Translations under genes and position numbers: made by a program | The notes under the pieces: generated by a model | The model's database searches: none | What the model was told of the DNA's origin: nothing | What the model saw: only the letters and a program-made list of their open reading frames with translations | Shown here: piece by piece, positions 46,166-58,550 of the stretch | Layout: each line of letters starts with the position of its first letter | How positions within the stretch are numbered: the stretch's first letter is position 1 | Assembly: GCA_003254925.1 (NCBI GenBank) | Contig: QANZ01052889.1 | Span: forward strand, 19,720 to 83,719 | Length of the DNA stretch: 64,000 nucleotides | Source: Chamaecrista fasciculata | Lineage: Eukaryota > Streptophyta > Magnoliopsida > Fabales > Fabaceae | Direction: 5' to 3'

Positions 46166-49100
46166 GTTATCAATGTTATGCTTCTTATTGCAAGGTTGAT
46201 GTGTTACTTCCCAAATGTAGTCTTCAAGCAGTAATGAACTGGAAGTTTTGATGAACTTGTTCCTTAGGTTCTTTGCATTTTGGCGACGCTTTGTAGCATT
46301 CCAATGGTTCTTTATGTTGTTCTCTGTCCTGCCCTCCAATCTACGTGCAATTTCTACCCACTTGTTCCCTAGTTCTTTGTGGGATTCAATTAGGATCTTA
46401 TCTTCTTCCTCACTCCATGGTCCCTTCTAAAGTAATATGGAATAATTTTGTGTGAGATGGATTTTCATGAACATGTATAGACGAACAAAATATGTTGGTT
46501 GATATCATTAAGTTAAGACAATATGAACAAATTAAGCGGAAACCTACTATATGTTCCTAAATTTGTACCGCTTCAACGAATAAATCCTTGAATATGGAAA
46601 TATACGACTAAATCCTTAAGTTATTGCAAATAGCCAATGATTTGATCCTTCACTTAAATTTAGAAACTTAAAAAAGGATAAATTATACTTTGTTAGCATG
46701 TGATTTGAGCTCATTCCACTTTGATATCTTGTGGTTTAAAACGTGACTTTGGAACCCTGAGATATATATCGTTAATATTTTGGTACCATGAACAATTTTT
46801 TCGTTAAATTTGGATGGAATTTTGCACGTTCATTTGACATGCCTCACTAAAACTCGATTTTCTTTAACTTTTGGTCTAAACAAAGATCAAACACAATATG
46901 AATTTAGAAAAACGCCTTTCAAATTTCTCGGATTTTAGAGGTGTTTTTCGAAATCTAGATTGTGTTTAATCTTTGTTTTGGCCAAAAAAGTTAGAGAAAA
47001 TTGAGTTTTAGTGAGGCATGTGAGATGCACGTGCGACACACATGCGAAATTCTGTCCAAATCTAATAAAAAAATTGTTTAGGGTATCAAAGTGTTAACGT
47101 GGACATACCTCGGGGTACCAAAGTGTTGTGTTTTATAAAGCACATAGTACCAAAGAGGAATAAGGTTATACCACAGGGTACAAAAGTATAATTTACCGTA
47201 AAAAAATTCAGAGACAGAAAGTTATTAACTTAATATAAATTCAAGGATAAAAAACTATAAAATCAGTTCAAATTCAGGGACCAAATGGTCACTAAGCACC
47301 AAATCGTTGACAATTGAAATATTTCAAGAACTGAATTGTGTATTTTGATTACTCAAGGATTGACTCATTGAGCCTGCGTAAATTCAAGGACCAAATAAAC
47401 AGTTTTCTTAAAAATTAAACAAAACCATACAGTTTTCTAAAAAGTTATTAACTTAATATAAATTCAAGGATAAAAAACTATAAAATCGGTTCAAATTCAG
47501 GGACCAAATTGTCACTAAACACCAAATCGTTGACGATTGAAATATTTCAAGAACCGAATTGTATATTTTGATTACTCAAGGATTGACTCATTGAGCCTGC
47601 GTAAATTCAAGGACCAAATAAACAGTTTTCTAAAAAATTAAACAAAACTATACACGTATTCAAGAATGCAAGGGGACTTTTATGAAGCACTAGAGCTTTC
47701 AACTTGATTCGTATTTTTTTTTTATAAGGGTAAAATGCACTTCGGTACTCTGAAAGACGAAATTTGACACTTTGAGGTTTGCGCTGTTATCACTTTGGTA
47801 CCATGTGGTTATTTTCCGTCAAGATTTAACGGAAAATTGTTAGCACTTTTAAAAAAATTAGAAAATGCCCCCAAATAGTTTCAAAATTTTCAAAAACGTC
47901 CCTAGATCATAATATTTGAGGACTAAAAGGAAAACTATAACAAAATTCTAGGGCCAAAATATAATTAAAAAAATATAAGAAAAAAATAAAATTACAGATT
48001 AGTCCTAAATCTAAAGAATAAATGCAGTTTAGTCTTAAAACTATGTGGTTCGATGGTGAGAAGATAAACTTTACAATTTTTTTTTTCAAAAATTACAGAA
48101 TGCTCCCAAATAGTTTCAAAATTTACAAAAAAAGTCCCTAGATCATGATATTTGAGGACTAAAATAAAAATTACAAAAAATTTTTTGGGTCAAAATGTAA
48201 TTTTGGAAAATATAAAAAATGATATAATTACATATCAGTCTTAAATCTGGAAAATAAATGCAATTTAGTCCTACCTATATTCAAATGCAACTACTTAAAA
48301 GAAAATTTGAAAGTAAACTTGAATAATTGGAAGAATATTCCTATTAATTAATTTAAAAATTAAATAATTAATATTTAGTTTCACTAAATAATTTAATAAA
48401 TTACTAAAATATTTATTTTTTATGAAATTATAATAAAACTATAATTATTTCATGGAAGTTATTCAGTAAAATATGATAGAAAAATATGATGATCTAGCTA
48501 TAATATTTTCTTTAAAATACATAATTACAATAAATAGAATTATTTTAGTAAAATATTAACTTAAATTTAGTAGTAAGTATAATATTTTAAACATCAATAG
48601 TCAAGTATGTTTGTGATTTAGTTTCACTTGGTATATTTAATAAAATAATGAAATTAGTTATGATCATATATTGTAGAAAATCAATCTTATTATAATGTGC
48701 CGACTATTTTGAACAATATAAAAGTTTCTTGACCTTAAATGGAAGATAAATCAAACAATAGAGATACATAGCTATTTTGTGTGTCCCAAGGACCAATCTG
48801 ATAAAGATGAGAAACATTTTAGTTCAATCAGTGATTAATTAAGGACTTGGTTGAGAGAAATTTTATGCGAAAAGGAAGATTTTGATTCATCAAATCTCTA
48901 ACAATCTTCCTGCAATTTTTTTAATAACTCTAGTTCTTAGAATGAAATTGTAGAAAACTTCAATTCTTATAGTTTGTTGTGTTTTGATTCGTTTTACCAG
49001 AGGGAGAGGACCTAAACACACAAAAGAAATCTTGTTGAGGAGTGAAATATGGTTTAAGTTGCAATAGAAACTAACGAATAAGATGTAGTAGAAATCGACG

Positions 49101-51389
49101 GCTAAGATTGAGCCACGTCAGCACTTTTTGTTAAATCTTGACGAAAAATAACAATAGTCTACCAAAGTGTTAACGACGCAAACCTCAAGTTACCAAAGTG
49201 TCAAATTTTGTCTTTGAGGATACCAATGTGGATTCTGATGAACTAGGATTTGGCCGAGGGTCGTTTCCCAGTTCACCGCAAGAACCACAGGGGGTCTCCC
49301 CTGTGATTCACCTCCGAAGCTTAAGTTAGTATTTGGGTAATAAGAGAGGAGAATATGAGCTAGCATGAGTAGCATGAGTAACGTACCTTTCATAGAGTTA
49401 CCATCTTGTATTTATAGGCTCATTGAGGAGAGTCCATTTAAGGAAACTTCCTTGATTGTAAGAAGAGATATCTTCAGTGATATGGGAGGTGAATCATAAT
49501 CTTTCCTATTTCATGTAGGAAGATATTGTTTTGCCAATTAAGGATAAGTGAATCACTATTTTCTTATTTGCGTAAGACGCCTTGATAGCCAAGGCAGAAT
49601 CCATGAGAAGGATCTTTGAGCGATTTGTCTTGATTGACAACGGATCTTGGTTGATTCTTGATTGGTTCCTGATTGGTTCAGGGAATGTCTCCTTATTCCT
49701 TGCGACCTTATGCTCCGTGAGCGCCCATGCCCTCTATGGTTATGGGCGTCCCTGCCTTAGCGGGGTTAAGGGCGTTCTCGCCCTTACAACCCACCTTGTG
49801 GGCCTATGGCGTGTTGGGCCAAGGGCATCTTCTGCCAATTGGGTCTCCTAATTATTGGGCCTATTATCACTAGTCCCAACAAAAGAAGTGAAGCTCTGTC
49901 CCCATCAGTGGAGTCCCCTTCGAGTGGATGACGAATAAAACGTTTTTCGTTGGTTTGTTTCGGGGCGCTTTGTTTTTCCATTCCTGGTGATTGGACGATT
50001 ATCCCGATCTGGATTGATTCGAGACGTGCTTTGCACTGCCTGTGCTGCGTTGCTACTTAGGCGCTCACGCACCTTGATCTCCTTAGCGACGTCGTGCCGT
50101 TTGGGCGTCCTTGCCTGCCTAAGGGCTTCCTGGCCCAATTATGTATTGGGCATGGAGTAACCTTATCAGTTGGACATAGTTAATTATTGGGCCTATTATC
50201 AGATTCGGTCAAAACCACAAAGTACCAAAGTACATTTTACTCTTTTTATAATGATGAGTATTTACCATAGGATGTTTTAAATGTTTGGAATTGCTCATGT
50301 AAAAGATTAACATGAAGCATTTAATTTCTGTCTTAAAAATATCCAAATATTCATATATGATTTTGTAAATGGAAAAAACAAATTAAATTAAAAGAAACCT
50401 TAATGTCTGGACGCAAATGGTTATGCCACCTTTCTCTACATTGTTTCCCCATCCTTCCTGTTACGACCTTAGCGACTTGTGACCATTTTCTGTCTCCATA
50501 TAGGTCTACCAATTGCACCAACAATCTGCATAACACAATGAAGTCAAATTTTTCAAACCAACTCAACACTCAAGCAATATATAAATGAAGTATATTTTTT
50601 TAACAAATATATCCCTCAAAAGTAATTAAATAGTTAGGGAGATGCTAAGGGAGAGAAATAGAGAAATAGAGAAAGAGAAAAAAGAGGAAAAATATAATTA
50701 TTAAATTCATAGCTATACATGTCTTCCTCTTCTGTCCATTGGCCCTTGATGATTTCATTGTTCTTTTGAACCCATTTATTCATCTCCACTTTCTTGCTAC
50801 TTTCATCATCATCACTTTGATCACCAATAGTATCCTTCTCCCATATTCCATTATTCTTAGGGAAATACGAGAGTTGTTCACCTTCAAGTCCAGCCTTAAA
50901 ATGTAATGACTCACAATCTTGATGATAAAGTAGTGAAGGACATTGGTCTATTTGGCTCAAGGGTACACTAGGAAGCGAGATATTAGAGGGTAGACCACAT
51001 AAGCCCCTTTCAATGTGGTAGCCATGCAGGTCATCCATCTTGTTGTTTAGTGAATGGTGGTTAAAGTTGGCAAGATCTAGAAATGACTCATTTGCATAAC
51101 CATTCTCAAAAGGAACACCAAAAGAAGAGAAGGTTATGGATGAAGAAGATGGACCATCCTTTAAAGAGGCTAGGTTCATGTTTGATCCTTTCAGGTCTAT
51201 TTGAGGATATTGCTTGAAATGGTCGATGTAAGTATTATAAGGAAACAACGATACGTCATTCGGGACATAAGTTCGTGAGTCTACCACAGTAGAGAGTAAG
51301 AATGAAGACCCTAGTGGCTTTGGAGGACTTTCAGGGAAACACTCAGAAAGGGAGAAAAAATTGGCATGGAGTTTTGGATCAAACTCCAT
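46160..51389 (-). CDS. R2R3-MYB transcription factor A (MYB98/118/119-like)
   Basis: A nuclear DNA-binding regulator; the Arabidopsis clade it resembles works in the female gametophyte and endosperm. The exons are 51389-50719, 50525-50399 and 46426-46160, giving 354 residues with GT-AG introns of 193 bp and 3.97 kb. R2 spans residues 215-266 (KGQWTEEED to RERWHNHLRPDIK) and R3 spans 267-314 (KGPWSEEED to IKNHWNATKRR). The three spaced tryptophans are present in both repeats. The GKQCRERWHNHLRPDIK block is characteristic of this clade. Residues 1-214 are an unstructured, Ser- and Asn-rich region starting MEFDPKLHANFF, shared with gene B. The tail after R3 is only about 40 residues, with LLLEDYIWEV, and stops inside a MULE terminus. 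Intron 2 is swollen by a MULE with a nested solo LTR. Confidence 0.9.
47219..47640. repeat. tandem duplication of about 226 bp in MYB A intron 2
   Basis: A unit with AACTTAATATAAATTCAAGG, CACCAAATCGTTGACAATTG and ACTCATTGAGCCTGCG occurs twice, near 47219-47414 and 47445-47640. Gene B intron 2 has it once (about 59480-59690), so the duplication is specific to gene A. Confidence 0.75.
47728..50242. mobile_element. MULE in MYB A intron 2
   Basis: GGGTAAAATGCACTTCGGTA is mirrored by ACCAAAGTACATTTTACTC. A perfect 9-bp duplication, TTTTTATAA, lies at 47719-47727 and 50243-50251. Inside, a segment of about 200 bp with CCCCAAATAGTTTCAAAATT is directly repeated (47866 and 48092). The equivalent place in MYB B intron 2 (near 59755-59775) has no insertion, so it arrived after the duplication. 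Confidence 0.88.
49236..50201. mobile_element. solo LTR nested in the MULE
   Basis: The 966-bp sequence begins TGATGAACTAGGATTTGG and ends GGGCCTATTATCA, flanked by a perfect 5-bp duplication, GATTC (49231-49235, 50202-50206). The TGAT/ATCA inverted tips are typical of LTRs. A TATTTATAG stretch near 49419 may be the promoter. TTATTGGGCCTATTATCA occurs both at about 49853 and at the right end. Short frames within it (for example 49582-49851) are not retroelement proteins. Confidence 0.85.
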
Positions 51390-51419
51390 ATCAGAGAGAA
51401 GGGAGGAAGAAGCTCACTA

Positions 51420-53829
51420 GAGTAGAATAGCGAGAGAGACAGAGAAGCGATAGAGATGGGGAGAGAGAGAGACAGAGGGAGAGAGAGACACAGGGAGCGA
51501 GAGAGAGAACTGTAACAAAGGATGAAGTAACTTAGGTATTTGTTGATTGTGTGGGTTGGTTAGATGTGGGATGTACGAAGCTTTTATTGTAAATTGGGAC
51601 GACAAAGAATGGTGGGCCATGTGTGACACATGTAAATGGATGATCAAGATCGCACAACTGATATTCTTAGTTGATCCTACGTTTATCAGCCAATGGGTGA
51701 AAAGTAAGATTTTTTTTGTTTATCATTTACTATTTTCTATATCACTCTTTCTACGGCTTCTTTAGACAGTTTCTAAATAAAATAAAAGAAAATTACTTTC
51801 TATAGAAAAGGGAAGAAGAAGAAGGTCTAGAGAGATAGAGAGACAGTTTCTATATCACACTTTCTGCCACTTCTTTAGAAAGTTTCTAAATAAAATAAAA
51901 GAAAATTACTTTATGGAGAAAGGGGAAGAAGAAGCTTACTAGAGAGAGAGAGAGAGAGAGAGAAGTAACGGAGGATGAACTAACTTAAGTAGGTGTTGAT
52001 TGTGTGAGTTTGTTAGATTTAGGGTATGTATAGCCGTTATTTTGAATTGGGATGAAGGAGGATGGTAGGCCCTATGTGACGCATGTAAATGGATGATTAA
52101 GAATGTGCGCTCAAAATTCTTAGTAGATCGTCTGCATTTAGTAGCCAATGGGTGAAAATTAAAGTGGCAATTTTTTTACTTATCATTTATTATTTTTCCA
52201 TTTCACGCTTTCTCCTCATTCTTTAGACAAATTCTAAAGAAGATAAAACAAAATGATGACATTGTTAAACAGGCATTGTAAGCGTGACGAAGATTTTGGA
52301 TTGATTAAGGACACGTGAATGATCTGTCGTCCCTGTCTGTTAAATTAAATGAAGAATGTTAAAAAATGTGATTCCAATTTTTGTTGCAAGTAGAGCCCAA
52401 ATAACTTCATGAAATTATTTTTATTAGCAGAAAAAATAAGGCAAAGTTCTTATTGAACTTAGTCCATGTAAATCCAAGTAATAACAAAATTTTTATTTTA
52501 TAGAAAAGATTAGTTTTATTTAAATCAGATTTATTTCAATTACCATACTTAATCATTATATTTTATACGGTTATAGTACTAAACCTAATAAGAATAGAAC
52601 AATGTTATTTTAGACAAAGGAATTTTTTTTGTCAATAATATGATTAAGAGTGGACTCAATGATCCAATATTATCATGCTTTCTAGAGGTATTGCATCGGG
52701 TTATATAATGATTATTGAGTTTAATATATGATTTAGTCCAATTTATGATAATCTGGGTATACTTAAGATTTATTGGGTTTTGTGATTTTGGAATTTAAAC
52801 GTGATTTTCTCTTGTTTTATATGTGCTTATATAATTTTATTTTGTGAACATGAGATATTACATTGGCTATTATGTTATATTTTTAGATTAGGTTGAAACC
52901 CAACTTGAAGGAAATTGCAAGAAAAATTATGACCAAGATAAGGTAAAATGTACATGTAGAGTGCACAAAATGAAGTTTATTAGCATGGTTGGCTGCAAGT
53001 TTGCCTCAACAAACTCTACAAAAAAAAAAAAAATACACATTTTGCAAAAGATCCATCTAAACACTAAGTTTCATGGTGTGACTCCATTTGCTAATCTCGA
53101 CTCGACACAACTGATTTTTATAGAGTATTTTCACCTAGAATCATATTGAAAAAAGAGAGATGTCTCATACACATTTTTCTTCATCTTCTTCTTTTACTTT
53201 CTTCTTCGACACCTACATATATACCCATAATCCATGTCTGATTTGGGTGTCTTGAAGCTTTTTCAAACTGATTCTCACTTTGTGAGCAACTCAATTTTCA
53301 TGCTTGAGAAGGATAGGTGAAGGCCTAAGCATGGTTCATCATTTAGGGGTTGTTTGAATAATTGGTGGAGGATGAAAAGGGAGAGATTGGAGGGAGAGTA
53401 GCAAGGGAAGGGAAAGGGAGAAGTGAATAATCTCTGTCTACGCCCCCCCCTTTTAGAAGTAGCTCCTGCTACAATATATTTCAATTTTGGGTATTTAGAA
53501 TTTGTAAATAGAGTATGAGAATGAGGGATTAAAAGTTAATCCCTCATTCTCTTCCCCTCCAATCATCAAGTTTCCAAACAAGGGGAAGAAGTCCCAAACT
53601 TGAAAAAACAAACATAAGTAAAAAGTACATGGAAAACGATCCGAGTCAAGCTATTCCACCCAAGGTAACTACATGATCGTTTGCTTATGAGGGAAAGATG
53701 CTGCTTCAATGTATAGATCCTACAAAACATCCATTAATAACTAATCTTCTAATAACGTAATATATCATGCATCATGCATCATGCATCATGCTGGACATAT
53801 ATAAAATACAAGAAATCCAGATAGTATAT
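51420..53829. repeat. higher-order repeat, set 1: P-P-Q behind MYB A
   Basis: Two P modules (about 51535-51925 and 51926-52360) contain GTGTGGGTTGGTTAGATGTG-like sequence, TATGTGACACATGTAAATGG, and CTACGTTTAGTAGCCAATGG or close matches. One Q module follows (about 52360-53829), with TTCACCTAGAATCATATTG and a GGGGTTGTTTG MITE. The first P lies directly upstream of the MYB A start codon and so includes its promoter region. CT-rich leader sequence on the minus strand runs from 51420 to 51520. Confidence 0.75.
53345..53590. repeat. MITE-like fold-back in Q module 1
   Basis: AGGGGTTGTTTGAATAATTG is mirrored by CCAATCATCAAGTTTCC and AAACAAGGGGAAG. Related copies lie at about 56955-57200 and 63790-64000. 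A C(9) run in the first copy (53442) suggests sequencing slippage or a hypervariable spot. Confidence 0.5.
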
Positions 53830-53988
53830 GTATTTAATGTAAATTAGGACGATGAAGGATGATGGGCCCTATGTGACACATGTGAATGGATGATCAAGAT
53901 CGCACAATCGAAATTCTTAGTTGATCCTACGTTTAGTAGCCAATGGTTGAAAACTGAGAATTTTTTATTTACCATTTGTTATTTTCTA

Positions 53989-55855
53989 GGGTAAATTGCA
54001 ATTTGGTACCCTGTGGTTAGGGGCGGTTCCCCTTTGGTACCCTGAAGAAAAATTTTTGCATTGTGGTACCCCGTGGTTTGCTCCGTTAGCAATTTGGTCC
54101 CCTGAGGTTTTTTTCTGTTAGGATTTAACGGCAAATGTACGTTAAAATGTCAAAAATCTCCCAACAAGTCTTCTCTTATGCGTTTAAGTCCTTTCCCTTT
54201 ACTAAAAGGGATGAAAACATAAAGAATTTATTATAAAAGGGTCTTTAGAATTCTAATATTATAAAATTTTTTCCCTTTCATAAGATTTCTTTTGAATCGG
54301 TCCTGATTTAATTACAATTTAATCCCAAATGTTTATGATCTTTATCAAAATAGTCCTTAAAACCTCAAAAGACAAATGCGCATCTATGATTTATCAAAAA
54401 ATCCCTATATTCAACTACACTACAAACAAATCAAAACCCCCTAATTTTTCCAAACTCAAGCCCCACAAATCAAAAACCTTCTCAACAACAAAATCAACAT
54501 CATCAACAACCAATTTCTTCATACCGAATCAAAATTCAAAACTAAGGAATTCAATTTCTTCCTCAATTTTCCAAAATTTGGCATAATTGGTCCCTCAAAA
54601 GTTTTAATTCTTTTACATTAAGGTCATTTTTCTTATATAATAGGATCAAAACGTAAGAACAAAAAATAAATTAAGAGTATAATTGAATTTGAACAAAAAC
54701 AATCCTAACTTGAGGAAATCCCCAATTAACATCATCACTTTCTTCTTCTTCTCTGTAGAAACTAGAATCAATCTTTCCTTCATCGGAAATCCGTCGTCGT
54801 TCGCCGGCGATTTCTCCGACGCATCCTCATCGGAATATTCCGCCGCTGTTGGCATCGAAGGGTTTTGGGCTCTCTGCAAGAAGATCCCTCATTTTCCGAT
54901 TCCCATGTGTGTTCGGTTCTCTGCTTCCTCCCGAACGTGACGGATGGGTTGCGTGCTCGGAACGCCAAAGACGGACGGTGATGATGCGGGTGGCGCGAGG
55001 GATTCCGGCGCGAGGGATTCCTCCTCGTCCAGCGTGGCAGCAACAACAAATCTGATGAGATCGAGATTCTTCCCCAAGCTTCCAAATAAGCGAAGCATGA
55101 GAGCCCCCAGAATGCGATGGACCACCACTCTCCACGCTCGTTTTGTTCACGTCGTTGAGCTTCTCGGCGGCCATGAAAGTTCGTCACTACTCTAGATCTC
55201 TCTCTTTGACGTTGTAAATTAATCTGCTCCTTAAAACCAAACACACTCCTCAAAATTGAGGAAGAAATTGAATTACTTAGTTTTGAATTTTGATTTTTTA
55301 GGGTACGAAGAAATTGGTTGTTGATGATGTTAGATTTTTTTGTTGAGAGACTTTTTGATTTGTGAGGCTTGATTTTGAAAAAAATTGGGGGTTTTGATTT
55401 GTTTGTAATGTACTTGAATGAAAATTGTAGTTGAATATAGGGATTTTTGATAAATCATAGATGCGCATTTGTCTTTTGAGGTTTTAAGGACTATTTTGAT
55501 AAAGATCATAAACTTTTGGGATTAAAGTGTAATTAAATCAGGAACGATTCAAAAGAAATCTTATGAAAAGGAAAAAATTCTATAATATTAGAATTCTAAA
55601 GACCCTTTTATAATTAATTCTTTATGTTTTGATCCCTTTTAGTAAAGGAAAAGGACTTAAACGCATAAGAGAAGACTTGTTGGGAGATTTTTGACATTTT
55701 AACGTACATTTGCCGTTAAATCCTAACAGAAAAAACCTCAGGGGACCAAATTGCTAACAGAGCAAACCACGGGGTACCACAATGCAAAAATTTTTCTTTC
55801 AGGGTACCAAAGGGGAACCGCCCCTAACCACAGGGTACCAAATTGCAATTTACCC
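53989..55855. mobile_element. Pack-MULE carrying a KANADI fragment
   Basis: GGGTAAATTGCAATTTGGTA is mirrored at the right end. A perfect 9-bp duplication, TATTTTCTA, lies at 53980-53988 and 55856-55864. The arms are about 650 bp and match those of the element at 15988-17473. The core (about 54770-55200) is much more GC-rich than its surroundings and includes a GARP-domain coding fragment. Confidence 0.93.
54944..55195 (+). pseudogene. captured KANADI (GARP) exon fragment
   Basis: An 83-codon frame carries RSRFFPKLPNKRSMRAPRMR followed by WTTTLHARFVHVVELLGGHE at residues 39-78. This is the N-terminal half of the KANADI GARP DNA-binding domain, a nuclear regulator of leaf and ovule polarity. 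It breaks off right after GGHE, and the next bases (AAGTTCGTC) look like an intron donor; to my knowledge KANADI genes have an intron at that place. The rest of the domain, including the LTLAHVKSHLQ helix, is absent. So it is a captured exon, not a working gene. The preceding 38 residues contain a duplicated GARDS block. Relative to usual KANADI, FVHAVE reads FVHVVE. Confidence 0.88.
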
Positions 55856-55940
55856 TATTTTCTATATCATGCTTTCTCCTACTTGTTTAGATACTTTCTA
55901 AATAAAATAAAGTTATTTTATAAAATTAGAGAAGAAGAAG

Positions 55941-55943
<3 letters not shown>

Positions 55944-55990
<47 letters not shown>
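55944..55990 (+). repeat. (AG)n microsatellite
   Basis: About 23 AG units; shorter AG runs occur at the same place in other P modules (51941, 57688, 61412). Confidence 0.9.
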
Positions 55991-55994
<4 letters not shown>

Positions 55995-57429
55995 AATTGA
56001 CTCAAGTAGGTGTTCATTGTGTGAGTTAATTAGATGTGGGGTATGTATAGCCTTTATTGTAAATTGGACAATGATGAAAAATAGGCCCTATATATGTGAC
56101 ATCAATATATTATTTGAATCTCATGGGGTTTAGTCCATGTAAACCCTAGTGATAACAATCTTTTTTTATTTCATATAAAAAGAAATTGTTTTTTTTTAAA
56201 TTAGATTTATTGCCATTACCATTAATAATTTTATATGGTTATGTTACTAAATCTAATAAGAATATCAATATATTATTTTAGACAAAATAATTATTTTGTC
56301 AATACTAAGATTAAAGAGTTGACTAAATAATCTAACCTAATATTATCATGCTTTCTAGGGGTTTTCATTGCATTTTATAATGATTATTGAACTTAATACA
56401 TGTTTTAGTCCAATTTATGATAATTTGGGTATACTTGTGATTTTAGTGTCTAAACATGTTATTTTCTCTAATTTTATATATATTTAGATTAGGTTGAAGC
56501 CTAACCTGAAGGAAATCACAAGAAATATAATGACCAAGAAATGCTAAAATATATATATATATATATATATAATGACCAAACCGCAAAGAAAGAAAGTTTT
56601 GCGTAGTTGGTTGCAGGTTCACCTCAATGAACTCTGCAAAAAAAAAATCACACATTTTTAAAGAGACCAAAATAAATGCAGAGTTTCATGATGTGACTCC
56701 ATTTGCTAATCTAGACTCGACCCAACCGACTTATATAGAGTACTTTCACCTAGAATCATATTGGAAAAGGAGAGACGTCTCCTATACAATTTTCTTCATC
56801 TTCTTTTTCTTTCTTCTTCTACAACTTCTACAAATATACCCATAATCCATGGTTGATTTGGATGTCTTGAAGCTTGGTCAAATTGACTTTCACTATGTGA
56901 CCAACTCAATCTTCATGCTTGAGAAGGATAGGTGGGAGGCCTCATGTTGGCTCATCATTTAGGGGTTGATTGGATAATTGGAGGATTGAAAATGGAGAGA
57001 TTTGAGGGAGAGGAAAAGAAAGTAAAGAGGAGATTATAATCTTCTATACTCGCCTTTGTTTGGAAAATAACTCCTCTTCCAAAATACCCCAATTTAATTT
57101 GGGGTATTTGAAATTTGTGAAAGGAGGAAGAGAATGAGGGATTAAAAGTTAATTCATCATTCTTTTCCCCTCCGATGATCAACTTTCCAAACAATGGAAA
57201 GATGTCCCAAGCTTGAAAAACCAAACATAAATAAAAAGTGCATTGAAGTTGGTCTGGTTCAAGAGGTTTTTCACCCATGGTAACTACATGACTATCTCTT
57301 TATGAGATAATGATGTTGCTTCAATGTACATATCCTATAGAACATCCTATAATAACTAATCTTCAAGATCTCATAACAACATAATATTTCATGCATCATG
57401 CTGGACATATATAAAACACAAAAATCTAG

Positions 57430-58130
57430 ATAGTATATGTATTTATTGTAAATTGAGACGATGAAGGATGGTGGGCCCTTCGTGACACATAAATGGATGA
57501 TCAAGATCACACAATTGAAATTCTTAGTTGATCTTACGTTTAATAGTCATTGGGTGAAAAGTAAGAATTTTTTATTTACTATTTATTACTTTTTATATCA
57601 CGCTTTCTCCAACTTCTTTAGACAGATTCTAAATAATATAGAAGAAAATTGTTTTCTGGAGAAAAAGGAAAAAAGAAACTCACTAGAGAGAGAGAGAGAG
57701 AGAGTAATAGATGATGAATTGACTCAAGTAAATGTTGATTGTGTGGGTTAGTTAGTTGTGGAGTATGTATAGTCTTTATTGTGAATTGGGAGGATGAAGG
57801 ATGATAAGCCCTATGTGACACATGTATAAATGGATGGTTAAGATCGTATTATACAAATTCTTAGTTGACCATCTACATTTAGTAGCCATTGGATGAACAA
57901 TAAAGTGGCAAATTTTTTATTAATTATTTATTATTTTTTCATTTCACGTCCCCCCCCCCACCCACTCGTTTCTTTAAATAAATTGTAAAGAAAGTAAAAC
58001 AAAATGATGATATTGTTAAAAAGGCATCGTACGCTTAACGAAGATTTTGGACTGATTAAGGACATATGAATAATTCATTGTGCTAATTTGTTAAGATCAA
58101 AAAAAGAGTGTAAAAAAATGTGACTCAACT
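57430..58130. repeat. higher-order repeat, set 3: P-P only, behind the MYB B 3' end
   Basis: Two P modules (about 57430-57700 and 57701-58120) run up to the 3' flank of MYB B. A C(10)-type run lies at 57950. Between 58130 and 58550 sits a worn MULE-type MITE (about 58310-58532). Confidence 0.65.
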
Positions 58131-58309
58131 AAGTTCATATGTAGAATAGAGATTGATTTATAAACAAAAAAACTGTAGGGACAAAATTTAAAACTTGAGT
58201 AAAGTATAGGGATCAAAATGAAATTTTCCTTTATAGGTTAATCCAACCAAGTCTGATTCTGAACCATATATATAATACAAGCAAGTAGCGCATATGGTGC
58301 AAGGGGAGG

Positions 58310-58532
58310 CAATTCAGTCCTTGAAAGGTCATCGAGTTGACAACCACTTCCTTGAAAGACTGAAATATATATTAGTCCCTAAAAGATTAAAATAGTACAC
58401 TTGCTAATCCTTTTTAAAACTAAACAGTATACCATTTGAATCTTTAAAGGAGTAAACTGTGTATGTCAATCTTTCAATGATCAAGTTATCAATTGATCAT
58501 TGATCTTTTAAGGACCAAATTATTGGTTTACT
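58310..58532. mobile_element. worn small MULE-type MITE behind MYB B
   Basis: GGACCAAATTATTGGTTTAC followed by TC marks the preserved end and is homologous to the element ending MYB A. The far end is decayed. Here the MYB stop codon lies about 20 bp before the element, not inside it. Confidence 0.6.
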
Positions 58533-58550
58533 CATTACTAATATTATGCT

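Larger units (their letters stand above)
53830..57429. repeat. higher-order repeat, set 2: P-P-Q without a MYB gene
   Basis: A P module (53830-53988, resuming at 55856-55975), a truncated P (55985-56105) and a Q module (56106-57428) repeat the order seen in set 1, but no MYB sequence precedes them. The MULE 53989-55855 splits the first P. At 53830 and 57430 the Q end (CATGCTGGACATATATAAAA) joins P in its middle at a TATGTATTTATTGTAAATT-like junction. Confidence 0.72.

Noticed and set aside
46248..46430. Plus-strand frame opposite MYB A exon 3 (and its twin at 58579-58770)
   Set aside because: Both are antisense shadows of the R3-coding exons, as their conservation between paralogues shows.
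54780..55253. Long minus-strand Arg-rich frames opposite the KANADI fragment
   Set aside because: They are shadows of the plus-strand captured exon; the plus frame carries the clear GARP motif.
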